Source of the DNA: Bacillota bacterium
GTDB taxonomy: Bacteria; Bacillota; UBA4882; UBA8346
Assembly (NCBI GenBank): GCA_023401925.1
Contig: JAEXDA010000011.1
Span: forward strand, 1-64,000
Direction of reading: 5' to 3'
Length of the DNA stretch: 64,000 nt
The notes under the pieces are model-generated. The model was not told where the DNA came from and did no database searches. It worked only from the letters and a program-made list of their open reading frames with translations. Of the stretch, positions 8,796-17,553 are shown piece by piece. Made by a program: the position numbers and the translations under genes. Each line of letters starts with the position of its first letter. Positions within the stretch are counted from its first letter, which is position 1.

Positions 8796-10055
8796 ATGGT
8801 GATAACAATGAGACATAGAAAATATCTTCTTCAATCGCTTTTCCTTCTAATGATTACTTTCATTCTACTTGGGAGTATTTTTGCCCAAAATATTAAAGTA
8901 GAGATTTTTAGTTGGTGGACCGGTGGTGGGGAAGAGGAAAGCTTACAAGCTCTTCTCAAAATTTTTCAGGGAAAACATCCTCAGATTGAAGTAATCAATG
9001 CCACAGTCGAGGGCGGAGCGGGAATTAATGCGAAGGCAGCGTTACGAACCCGGATGGTTGGGGGGAATCCCCCCGATTCTTTTCAGGTTCACGGAGGAGC
9101 AGAATTAATCGATTCTTATGTTAAAACGGGGATGATGGAACCGGTCACCCGGTATCTGGATGCCTGGGGAGTCCGCAGTAAGTTTAATAAGCAAGTTCTC
9201 GATATGTGCAGTTATAAAGGCGAAATTTATTCAATCCCGTTGGATGTTCAACGGGGTAATGTATTATGGTATAACAAAAATATCTTGAGAAAATACAAAA
9301 TCGCGCCGCCCAAAACCATACCCGAGCTTTTGAGCGCCTGCCACAAGCTGGCTAAATATAAGATTATTCCACTTTCGCTTGGAGATAAAAACAAGTGGGA
9401 AGCCACACACCTTTTTGAAACGATCTTAGTTGCCAGAATGGGTCCCTTAAAATATAACGGTTTATGGAAAAACCAGACGTCATTTAATGATCCGGATATT
9501 AACGGCGCTTTTAGAGATTTAAACCAATTGATCCGGTATGTGAATAAGGATCATTCGACTTCAACCTGGCAAGATGCAACCAGGATGGTTGCTAGTGGAA
9601 AAGCGGCCTTCAACATCATGGGTGATTGGGCGGAAGGATATTTTAAAACACTGGGAGGAGTGCCGGGAAAGAGTTTTGGCTGGGTACCCTTGGGGAATAA
9701 CTTTATGGTCATAACCGATTCTTTCGGCTTGCCCAAAGGGGCGCCTCACCGCAAGGGAGCTCTTGCTTGGCTGGCGGTTATCTCATCTGTGGAGGGACAA
9801 GATACTTTTAATTTGGTGAAGGGATCCATTCCGGCGCGAATCGATGTGAACCGTCAGCTTTTTGACCCTTACCAGCAACAGTCCATGGATGATTTTGTCA
9901 AGCTTACCTTGACTCCCTCGATCGTTCATGGTTCTGCTGCGCCTCAGGGCTTTTCCGATGCTTTGGATGACTTGGTGAATAGTTTTATTTATGACGGCAA
10001 TTTTAAAAAAGCCAATCGAAGTTTGCACCAGATTGTTTCGGATTATCTTGAATGA
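8796..10055 (+). CDS. Extracellular solute-binding protein, sugar ABC type (family 1), orphan
   Basis: The 419-residue product has a signal peptide ending near LLGSIFAQ, followed by the family 1 carbohydrate-binding fold (KVEIFSWWTGGGEEESLQALLKIFQ, GGNPPDSFQVHGG, FGWVPLGNN). There is no lipobox Cys, so the mature protein should be free in a periplasm, as in Gram-negative bacteria. ATG 8796 is annotated, but ATG 8808 (GGTGA 5 bases upstream) would give a tidier signal peptide. No permease follows, so it is an orphan receptor. Its position after the sugar-sensing module suggests that module may control it. Confidence 0.85.
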   Translation: MVITMRHRKYLLQSLFLLMITFILLGSIFAQNIKVEIFSWWTGGGEEESLQALLKIFQGKHPQIEVINATVEGGAGINAKAALRTRMVGGNPPDSFQVHGGAELIDSYVKTGMMEPVTRYLDAWGVRSKFNKQVLDMCSYKGEIYSIPLDVQRGNVLWYNKNILRKYKIAPPKTIPELLSACHKLAKYKIIPLSLGDKNKWEATHLFETILVARMGPLKYNGLWKNQTSFNDPDINGAFRDLNQLIRYVNKDHSTSTWQDATRMVASGKAAFNIMGDWAEGYFKTLGGVPGKSFGWVPLGNNFMVITDSFGLPKGAPHRKGALAWLAVISSVEGQDTFNLVKGSIPARIDVNRQLFDPYQQQSMDDFVKLTLTPSIVHGSAAPQGFSDALDDLVNSFIYDGNFKKANRSLHQIVSDYLE

Positions 10056-10220
10056 TTGAAGATGTTATCCGTTAATCATTGGAAGGCATCAGTTGGGGGC
10101 CAATGTCATCAAGCTATGCTTCCATAAAATGGGACGTCGAATCGAGGTGCCTATTTGACCTAACTTGCGCCTTTTTTAAAGGCGAGCTCTTCCCCAACGA
10201 TGTTGATCAAAGTAGTTATT

Positions 10221-10310
10221 TCAGTGGAAGAGTAACCGCGAACTTAAGTTCGAAGCCGTTGATCTCTAAAAGCTTTTAGGCTTCGAAGATATTGGTTACT
10301 CTCCCACTGA
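10221..10310. repeat. Long imperfect inverted repeat (hairpin element)
   Basis: Outer arms 10221-10237 (TCAGTGGAAGAGTAACC) and 10294-10310 pair with one mismatch. Inner arms 10251-10257 (CGAAGCC) and 10279-10285 also pair. It lies in a gene-free stretch, next to the 10348 repeat and a decayed gene. It could be a MITE or an end of a lost element. Confidence 0.6.
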
Positions 10311-10347
10311 ATTCACTTTATTAAAATACTTCATTGGGGGAGAGCTC

Positions 10348-10466
10348 GGGGCTGTCCCAAAAGTAAATTTTAACGATAAAGAAATACAATATATTGAAGT
10401 CAAACCATTTGAGGAAGCTATATATTGTATTTCTTATTGATTTTGAATTGCTTTTTAGACAACCTC
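10348..10466. mobile_element. MITE-like palindromic repeat, copy A
   Basis: About 119 bp. It opens with GGGGCTGTCCC and closes with AGACAACCTC, a decayed form of the GGACAGCCTC end of copy C. Internal arms AAGAAATACAATATAT and ATATATTGTATTTCTTA form a second, inner inverted repeat. The same architecture recurs at 63243-63363. Such GGGGCTGTC ends are typical of insertion-sequence termini, so this is probably a non-autonomous derivative. Confidence 0.7.
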
Positions 10467-10748
10467 GCAGAGAGAGGTCTGCGTCCGAGTCTTCAATTTT
10501 ATTACTTCCAAAAAATGTATCTATAGCCTTATGACATTGGGCTTGGGGCATCTTATTCTCGAAATAATGAGATGGAATGTCCTTGGCACCTTTCTTATGG
10601 TTGCTTTCAAAAAACCTGCCGTGCATCGGGACAATTAGCAATAAGTGTTTTTCTGCAAACGCTTCGTTCTCCCTTCACTATCCCACTTGTTATAATAATA
10701 CCAAGGAAACCCAAATATTGGCATCCGTCTCATCAAGAGAAAATCCAT
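10467..10748 (-). pseudogene. Frameshifted gene fragment of unknown family
   Basis: Reading leftward from ATG 10748, a protein-like frame (MDFLLMRRMPIFGFPWYYYN, then KWDSEGRTKRLQKNTY) hits a stop near 10640. The next frame continues at once with LLIVPMHGRFFESNHKKGAK and DIPSHYFENKMPQAQCHKAI. One missing base explains the break. The second part then runs into repeat copy A, which truncates it. I do not recognise the family. Confidence 0.5.
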
Positions 10749-10821
10749 TTGCGCCTAAACTAGTTTGGCGATTTAGCCGATTGAATAACTAACGTGCTGG
10801 TTAACCCATAAGGAGGATAGT

Positions 10822-11289
10822 TTGGATTCGAAAAAATTTCAAACTTTTTGTGATTGTTTTTTTGAAGCTGTTTACAAAGTGGCTGTGACTATCCCTGGAC
10901 TTGAAATGTCTACCAATGGGAAAAGCGTTATTCATGAAAAAACGTACACAGCAATTGTCGGCGTGGTGGGGTTTAATATAGGCAGGGTTCATGTGAAGAT
11001 GAATAAATCATTAATAAATGAAATTTACCAGCGTGTTAATGGTGAAATGGCCCTTGATGAAAGAGATTTATGCTTTTATCTGGCAGAATTCACCAATATG
11101 GTTGCCGGTAACGGAATTACCCGATTAAATAAGTTATATAAAGGAATTAACCTAAGACTCACTCCACCGGCTGTTTTTGTAGGTGATAACTTGGAAGTTT
11201 CGACGTCTCCTAAAGTTTTGGCCTCTGAGCAATTTTTTTATACCCCATTGGGCTCGATTCAGATCCAAGTAGGTTTTGAAGGAAAATAA
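10822..11289 (+). CDS. cheX: CheX-type chemotaxis phosphatase
   Basis: The 155-residue cytosolic protein is of CheX size. The catalytic ExxN signature of the CheC/CheX/FliY phosphatases is visible as E89 and N92 in LAEFTNMVAGNGITRLN, and the LRLTPPAVFVG strand after it is typical of CheX. The family dephosphorylates CheY-P. The start is TTG 10822 after AGGAGG. It heads a cluster of adaptation genes but has no CheY or CheA beside it, so its substrate may be the receiver domains of the two CheB proteins or a distant CheY. Confidence 0.85.
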   Translation: MDSKKFQTFCDCFFEAVYKVAVTIPGLEMSTNGKSVIHEKTYTAIVGVVGFNIGRVHVKMNKSLINEIYQRVNGEMALDERDLCFYLAEFTNMVAGNGITRLNKLYKGINLRLTPPAVFVGDNLEVSTSPKVLASEQFFYTPLGSIQIQVGFEGK

Positions 11290-11528
11290 AAAGCTCAGAG
11301 TCCATGCTTATTCATTGTTCGGGAATGAGGAATATTCTAAACGACTTAGGGTAAAGAAAAATGGGATTATTTTCCGGAAATTTGGCATCCATGTGCCGAG
11401 AAGTACAATGATTTTAAAATTTTTATGAGAAAATTAATGGATTTAGCTTTCAACTGTTAAAAGAAAGACCGAAAAAGCCGATAAAAAGAGTAGAGGGAAA
11501 GTAATCTCACTGGAGGATGTGATTCGAT

Positions 11529-11564
11529 ATGAAAGAGAACGGAATCACGCTAAATAAAGGATGA
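11529..11564 (+). CDS. Eleven-codon leader ORF upstream of cheR
   Basis: ATG 11529 follows CTGGAGG with good spacing and encodes MKENGITLNKG. Its TGA (11562-11564) overlaps the cheR ATG (11561), forming ATGA. cheR itself has no well-spaced ribosome binding site, so translation of cheR is probably coupled to this mini-ORF. The peptide itself need not have a function. Confidence 0.45.
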   Translation: MKENGITLNKG

Positions 11565-12367
11565 TACCACTTAATGAACTTCAATTTGAAAGATTCCGCA
11601 CCTTGATCTATGAAAATTGTGGGATTCAACCCAAAAAAGAAATGGTTGAAGGCAAACTGGATAAATTGCTGCGGAAGAACAGCTTGGATTCGTATGAAGA
11701 TTATTATCGACTCTTAACTACAGAAGCCAGTAAAGATATTTGGTCAGAGTTTGTCGATGAAATCACCGTCCATATGTCGAGCTTTTTTCGGGAGAACAAT
11801 CATTTTGAATTTATTCGTAGCCAAATGCGGTTAATATTCGAAAAGAATCCCCGGATATTGAAAAATAATGAGCTTAAGCTATGGAGCGCCGGGTGTTCAA
11901 CGGGAGAAGAACCCTATACTTTGGCGATGGTACTGAAAGAATGGCTACCTCCGGAAATGGCAATTAAAATTCTAGCGACCGATATTAGTAAAAAAACAAT
12001 GGCTACTGCTCAAAGAGGGTTGTACCCTGCTGCCATTAAAAAGGATATGGATCCTTATTATTTAATGGAGTATTTTAATCGAATCGAAGAAGATTATGAA
12101 ATCAAACCAGAGATCAAGGCATTTATTACATTCCGGTTATTCAATTTGATGGAGCCGTTTCCTTTTCAAGATACTTTTGATATTATTTTTTGTCGTAACG
12201 TAATGATTTATTTTAATGCTGAGGTTCAACAAACATTGGTGCAAAAATTTCATAATGCGTTAACCCCGGGAGGACTTTTACTTATCGGACATTCCGAAAG
12301 CTTGCTGAATAAACAAACTGGTTTTCAATATTTACAACCAACAGTATATTTGAAACAAGGTAAATGA
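11561..12367 (+). CDS. cheR: CheR, chemoreceptor glutamate methyltransferase
   Basis: The 268-residue product has the all-alpha CheR_N domain (about residues 1-75) and the SAM-binding CheR domain. The SAM loop is WSAGCSTGEEPYTLAM. The segments ILATDISKKTMATAQ, FNLMEPFPF, DIIFCRNVMIYF and LLIGHSESL are characteristic. It methylates Glu side chains on chemoreceptors such as the MCP at 39.9 kb, opposing CheB. Its translation seems coupled to the leader ORF at 11529. It is followed by a cheB gene about 110 bases downstream. Confidence 0.94.
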   Translation: MIPLNELQFERFRTLIYENCGIQPKKEMVEGKLDKLLRKNSLDSYEDYYRLLTTEASKDIWSEFVDEITVHMSSFFRENNHFEFIRSQMRLIFEKNPRILKNNELKLWSAGCSTGEEPYTLAMVLKEWLPPEMAIKILATDISKKTMATAQRGLYPAAIKKDMDPYYLMEYFNRIEEDYEIKPEIKAFITFRLFNLMEPFPFQDTFDIIFCRNVMIYFNAEVQQTLVQKFHNALTPGGLLLIGHSESLLNKQTGFQYLQPTVYLKQGK

Positions 12368-12473
12368 TTGGTTACATTTTGATTCTAGAATTTCCGAAGA
12401 AAAAACAGTACGGGCAATGGAAGAAAAGTAATTCTTTAATAGTGGGAGTGGTGAGTTTTGGTATACAAAATCA

Positions 12474-13538
12474 ATGACGTCGGAAGAGAAGATTGGTATG
12501 GTAACCATGAAATCAAAAATTAAAGTTTTAATTGTCGATGATGCCGCAATGGTTAGAAGAATTTTTGCCCAGCAGCTGGCAAAGGATCCTGAGCTAGAAG
12601 TCGTAGGAGAAGCAGCAGATGCTTTTATTGCTCGGGAAAAAATTACTGAGCTTAAACCGGATGTAATATTACTTGATATTGAGATGCCACAGATGGATGG
12701 GCTGACTTTCTTGGAACAAATTATGATCAACTGCCCGATGCCCGTCATTATTGTCAGTTCATTGGCGAAAGAGGGCGGCCCTATAGCCTTACGGGCATTG
12801 GAATTGGGAGCAGCTGATGTTATTGCTAAACCGGGCTCTTCCTATTCGGTAAAGGAAATGAGCGAGCAGTTGATTGAGAAAATTAAAGCTGTAATTCATG
12901 TTAGAAAATATTCCAATTTTTTGGATGTTGCGGCGAGTTCAGTTTTAACCTTGCCGGATAGAACAGGATCAGGTGAATTACCGGTGATCGCAATTGGGGC
13001 AGCCACTGGGGGACCGGAAGCGATTACTTCAATTTTAACGAAATTACCGGGGAAAATGCCACCGATATTGATTGTGCAACATATGCCCCCCCATTTTACG
13101 AGAGCTTTTGCTGAAAAGCTCAATGATATATGCGCTTTGGAAGTGAAAGAAGCTGAACATCATGAACCGTTGGTTTCGGGCAAGGTTCTTTTTGCCCCGG
13201 GAAACAAGCATATGATTTTGCAACGGAATAAAGATGGATACATTGTTGCGGTAAAGGATGGACCGTTGGTATTTCATCAGCGCCCTTCGATAGAAGTATT
13301 ATTTCGCTCGGTTGCAATGTATACAGGAAAAGATTCCATTGGGGTAATATTAACCGGAATGGGTAAAGATGGGGCTCAAGGGTTGCTTGATATGAGAAAT
13401 GCCGGGGCTTTGACGATTGCCCAAGATGAAGAAAGCAGTGCGGTCTTTGGTTTAGCACAAGAAGCTATTTCTATAAATGCCGCAGTGAAGGTGGCTCCGC
13501 TCTCCAAAATCCCGGAAATCATCATAAATAGTCTATAA
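12474..13538 (+). CDS. cheB: CheB paralogue 1, catalytic Ser replaced by Ala
   Basis: The 354-residue product has a receiver domain (phospho-acceptor Asp68 in LLDIEMPQMDG) and a CheB methylesterase domain. The nucleophile motif G-A-S-T-G-G reads GAATGG, with Ala177 encoded by GCC at 13002-13004. The His (IVQHMPPHFTRAF) and Asp (LTGMGKDGAQGL) of the triad are kept. This protein should therefore bind receptors and accept phosphate but not hydrolyse methyl esters or deamidate. The paralogue at 13817 has an intact Ser. Start choice is uncertain: ATG 12474 is annotated, but ATG 12507 ([12 protein letters not shown]) matches the length of the second copy. Confidence 0.9.
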   Translation: MTSEEKIGMVTMKSKIKVLIVDDAAMVRRIFAQQLAKDPELEVVGEAADAFIAREKITELKPDVILLDIEMPQMDGLTFLEQIMINCPMPVIIVSSLAKEGGPIALRALELGAADVIAKPGSSYSVKEMSEQLIEKIKAVIHVRKYSNFLDVAASSVLTLPDRTGSGELPVIAIGAATGGPEAITSILTKLPGKMPPILIVQHMPPHFTRAFAEKLNDICALEVKEAEHHEPLVSGKVLFAPGNKHMILQRNKDGYIVAVKDGPLVFHQRPSIEVLFRSVAMYTGKDSIGVILTGMGKDGAQGLLDMRNAGALTIAQDEESSAVFGLAQEAISINAAVKVAPLSKIPEIIINSL

Positions 13539-13765
13539 ATGGAAAAATGTTTTTTGGCGGATAGCAATTAAATGGAATTAACAATTGTTTCTTGATGCCA
13601 TTTCACGAGCTGTGCCCATACATACCACCAGATAAAGAACATAAAAAGGCAGGAATGGTTTATTTCAATGTCGAAATCCAGTAAAAAAGCTTTTTGGCTT
13701 CTGAATCTTACAAAGGGAAAGGGATAAACGTTTTTTCAGGAAGTTTCGAAGCGGTTTGTTCATAG

Positions 13766-14845
<1,080 letters not shown>

Positions 14846-14892
14846 TTGAATCTTCATATCAAATAACGATCATAGTATGGAGCGTGTGAAAC

Positions 14893-15378
14893 TTGATTAA
14901 TCAGCAATTGACACAACCTTATTTTGATAGTGCTCAAACTGTATTGCATGATATGGCTGCAGTCAGGATCGAACCCGGGGGTTATTTTTATCCCGATCAT
15001 AATGATATCCTATCGTATGGAGTTGCTAGTATTATCACATTTATGGGCAAAATAAAGGGGCGTTTGCTTATTGATATGGATCCCGAACTTGCGCTTCAAA
15101 TTGCTCGAAACATCAATGATGAGCAATTTGACAGTACAAAAGAATTCATGGTGCTGACGACAATATCAGAAGTTAATAATGTAATCGCCGGTAAAGCAAA
15201 TACTATTTTAAATAATAATTTTAGTCTTGGTTTGCGTCTCGCGCCACCCATTGTTTTTACAGGAAAGAAACCGATTGTGTGTATCCCTAAAATTAATTCG
15301 GAATCGATTGACTGTTATTCAAAGCATGGCCGGTTACGGATCAATGTCGCTTTCGAAGGCGGTGCTACAACCAAATGA
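14893..15378 (+). CDS. cheX: CheX-type chemotaxis phosphatase, second copy
   Basis: The 161-residue protein keeps the phosphatase signature E93/N96 in ISEVNNVIAGKANTILN and the LGLRLAPPIVFTG strand. The start is TTG 14893 behind GGAG. Its last codons overlap the third CheX gene (ATGA at 15375). It differs strongly from the first copy, so the paralogues are old. Expected role: dephosphorylation of a CheY-like receiver in the cytosol. Confidence 0.83.
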   Translation: MINQQLTQPYFDSAQTVLHDMAAVRIEPGGYFYPDHNDILSYGVASIITFMGKIKGRLLIDMDPELALQIARNINDEQFDSTKEFMVLTTISEVNNVIAGKANTILNNNFSLGLRLAPPIVFTGKKPIVCIPKINSESIDCYSKHGRLRINVAFEGGATTK

Positions 15379-15833
15379 ATACATCCTATATTAATCCCTT
15401 TTTAGAAGCTCTTATCAAAGTTTTAGAACAATTTGGGATCGCCGGTGTTGAGATCGGCAATATGGAGAAAAAAGAACGAACTCAAGTAACTCTGGATGTA
15501 ACGGCCATTGTCGGTTTAGTAGGGGATATCAAGGGTAATGTGGCCTATTCGTTTTCACAGGAAACAGCTAAGCAATTACTTTCGTCAATGGCGCCGGGAA
15601 TGGTTGTTAATGACTTTGATATGATGGCCCTTAGTGCAATTGGCGAGTTATCAAATATGACAACCGGAAAGGCCTCGATTTTATTATCCGATGTGGGTGT
15701 TAATATTGATATATCGCCACCTTCAATTGTAGTAGGAGAGGAAATCTACTTCATTATCAGTCCAGTTCAGAGTATCGCGGTGAATATTAATACTCCGGCC
15801 GGACGAATTGAAGTGAATATTGAGATTGAATAA
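15375..15833 (+). CDS. cheX: CheX-type chemotaxis phosphatase, third copy
   Basis: The 152-residue protein has E91/N94 in AIGELSNMTTGKASILL and the typical VNIDISPPSIVVGEE strand after it. It starts inside the stop region of the second copy, so the two are translationally coupled and may form a heteromer. The last 111 bases overlap an antisense membrane-protein frame (15723-16244). Confidence 0.85.
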   Translation: MNTSYINPFLEALIKVLEQFGIAGVEIGNMEKKERTQVTLDVTAIVGLVGDIKGNVAYSFSQETAKQLLSSMAPGMVVNDFDMMALSAIGELSNMTTGKASILLSDVGVNIDISPPSIVVGEEIYFIISPVQSIAVNINTPAGRIEVNIEIE

Positions 15834-16244
15834 GACAAAAGTTACAGTTGAATCGTTATTTTCAGTTGGGAATTGGCAGTAAGCCAATGGCCCCATAACG
15901 AGATAAGTTGCAGTAACACTAAAAATGAGACCAGCTGTGATACTGGCAACAAAAGAGGTACGGAACTCAACTTGATCCGCTTCATTTTTATAGATCCCAG
16001 CGACGATTCCGATTAAAATCAGGGTAATGATTGACACACCCATGAGAGTTACCCGTAAATAAAACTTGCTAATCCGTTCACAGTATTCGTACAAGCTTTG
16101 GGATAAAAAGAAAATGAAGGATGAGATTACCCCTTGAAAAAGATTTTTAAAATAACTCCGGGTATTAATTTTTCCCATTAATACCGGTGAGATAATCAAA
16201 ATAACAATAAAAAGTAAAGTTCCGGTGGAAATACCCCAAAACAT
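15723..16244 (-). CDS. Predicted multi-pass membrane protein, possibly 5'-frameshifted
   Basis: The 173-codon frame encodes three to four hydrophobic segments (LLFIVILIISPVLMG, GVISSFIFFLSQSLYEY, LMGVSIITLILIGIVAGIY, FVASITAGLIFSVTATYLVM). No family is recognised. ATG 16244 has no good ribosome binding site. The same frame is protein-like further upstream (NPKPLKIFNSYISKTNKTVY) but has no start. A well-initiated 30-codon ORF with a transmembrane helix (16295-16387) sits just upstream in another frame. The two may be one gene split by a frameshift. Its 3' end overlaps the third cheX gene antisense. Confidence 0.45.
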   Translation of the reverse strand: MFWGISTGTLLFIVILIISPVLMGKINTRSYFKNLFQGVISSFIFFLSQSLYEYCERISKFYLRVTLMGVSIITLILIGIVAGIYKNEADQVEFRTSFVASITAGLIFSVTATYLVMGPLAYCQFPTENNDSTVTFVLFNLNIHFNSSGRSINIHRDTLNWTDNEVDFLSYYN

Positions 16245-16294
16245 GTCTTTATAAACGGTTTTGTTGGTTTTGGAAATATAAGAATTGAAAATTT

Positions 16295-16387
16295 TTAACG
16301 GTTTTGGATTCCACCAAGAATTCCTGCAGTAATAACTAGGAGTACAACAATCAGGATGATTCTCTTTAATTTGGAATTCTTAACCAC
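16295..16387 (-). CDS. Small membrane ORF of 30 codons, or 5' end of the next gene
   Basis: GTG 16387 lies 8 bases after AGGAGG. The product starts VKNSKLKRIILIVVLLVITA and is one basic N-terminus plus a transmembrane helix, ending GGIQNR. A single-base shift near the end would join it to the frame of the 173-codon membrane ORF downstream. It is either a genuine small membrane protein or the true N-terminus of that gene. Confidence 0.4.
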   Translation of the reverse strand: MVKNSKLKRIILIVVLLVITAGILGGIQNR

Positions 16388-16588
16388 AGCAAAAGCCTCC
16401 TGAAAATGGTTTGAATTACAATATTTATATTATTTAATACGGCTTTTCCATCTGAAACCTTTAGTATTAAAGTGGAAAATAAAGAGAAGTAAAAAGATGG
16501 GGTTGAATTTATAAGTTTATCCAAATATAATGAAAGTGCTATTTTGTTTGTTAAACCCGTTATTGCCAATTCTTGCAGGAAGGTATAC

Positions 16589-17224
16589 ATGAATCTTCAT
16601 TTATTGTTGAAAGGAATTTTGATTGGAATTCTCATTGCCGCTCCGGTCGGGCCGATTGGTTTCTTGTGTATTAAACGTACTTTGAATGCAGGAAGACTTC
16701 ATGGATTTGTGGCAGGACTCGGAGCAGCCACGGCGGATACAATCTACGGAGCGATTGCCGGATTTGGACTCACTGCAGTTTCAAATATACTGATTTACTA
16801 TCATGATTGGTTGCGTTTGGGCGGAGGTTTGTTCCTTTGCGGACTTGGAATTGTTAGTTTTTTTTCTAAACCGGCTGTTGCTCCTGAGAATTTTAATGGT
16901 AAAACTTTAGTTGGGGTTTATTTCTCAACATTTTTCCTTACTTTGGCGAACCCTTTGACGGTTTTGGCCTTTACAGCTATTTTTGCCGGCCTTGGTGTCG
17001 GACGGGGTTTGATTCAACTGGAGCATAGGCAGAGCGACGGGGCAACAGAAATGTTGATTGCTGGAATTTTTTTAGGCTCCGTGCTATGGTGGTTGTCTTT
17101 AAGCATGTTGGTAGGTGGGTTTCGTTCGAAGTTTAATTATCGGAAATTATTATGGGTTAACCGGATCTCCGGTATTGTCATTTGCGGTTTTGGAGTTGTT
17201 GTGTTGTGTTTTACAAAAGGGTAA
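16589..17224 (+). CDS. LysE/RhtB family transporter
   Basis: The 211-residue inner-membrane protein has the LysE N-terminal signature GILIAAPVGPIGFLCIKRTL and about six hydrophobic segments. The family exports amino acids or related metabolites. ATG 16589 is chosen over the upstream frame start at 16544 because GCAGGAAGG precedes it and the first transmembrane helix follows at once. A strong terminator (17248-17285) lies downstream. The substrate is not predictable. Confidence 0.85.
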   Translation: MNLHLLLKGILIGILIAAPVGPIGFLCIKRTLNAGRLHGFVAGLGAATADTIYGAIAGFGLTAVSNILIYYHDWLRLGGGLFLCGLGIVSFFSKPAVAPENFNGKTLVGVYFSTFFLTLANPLTVLAFTAIFAGLGVGRGLIQLEHRQSDGATEMLIAGIFLGSVLWWLSLSMLVGGFRSKFNYRKLLWVNRISGIVICGFGVVVLCFTKG

Positions 17225-17247
17225 TGGCATTATATTTTTGAAGTAAA

Positions 17248-17285
17248 ACAAAAACGGATGGGATGATGTACCCACCCGTTTTTGT
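17248..17285. terminator. Bidirectional rho-independent terminator
   Basis: Arms 17248-17262 (ACAAAAACGGATGGG) and 17271-17285 pair with one G-U. The A-rich left side and T-rich right side make it usable from both strands. It follows the LysE-type gene. Confidence 0.8.
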
Positions 17286-17359
17286 TTATTTAGAAGGTTA
17301 GAGGTTCTGCGAACGCTATGTCTCTGTTTCCGGGAAATCATTGATTTTTCTATGCTTTA

Positions 17360-17510
17360 ACCGCGGGGTAAAACCCCACGGCTGTCATAAAGCTTATCGG
17401 TTGAAACCGATATCAAAACATCTTTGAATGCTATATCTTTAAGATAGAAAGATTTTATACCGGTTTTAACCCGTAAGGTTTTCATTAGCCGTAGGTTTTC
17501 AACCCGCGGT
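17360..17510. repeat. Large imperfect inverted repeat, about 53-bp arms
   Basis: Left arm 17360-17412 (begins ACCGCGGGGTAAAACC) and right arm 17458-17510 (ends GTTTTCAACCCGCGGT) are near reverse complements, joined by about 45 bases that contain a small ATATCTTTAAGATA hairpin. Each arm also carries its own minor hairpins (for example CGGTTGAAACCG). It looks like a mobile palindromic element inserted between the LysE-type terminator and the SLH gene. No ORF is inside. Confidence 0.65.
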
Positions 17511-17553
17511 GGGCAAAAGTTTCAACAATCGTCTAAAAACAGAGCCATTTCTA

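Noticed and set aside
10079..10279. 66-codon + strand ORF
   Set aside because: It runs through the 10221-10310 hairpin, has no ribosome site and looks random.
10467..10748. Transposase remnant
   Set aside because: It abuts a MITE-like element, but the residues do not show a DDE motif or any known transposase block, so it is listed only as an unknown pseudogene.
12458..12526. 22-codon TTG ORF overlapping the cheB start
   Set aside because: The frame overlaps cheB codons and the product is not protein-like; kept only as a reason why the cheB start is uncertain.
16366..16590. 74-codon - strand ORF across the lysE-type start
   Set aside because: It covers the promoter and start of the lysE-type gene in AT-rich DNA and lacks a ribosome site.
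17360..17510. Possible CRISPR repeat or attC site
   Set aside because: There is one inverted pair only, no direct-repeat array and no integrase.
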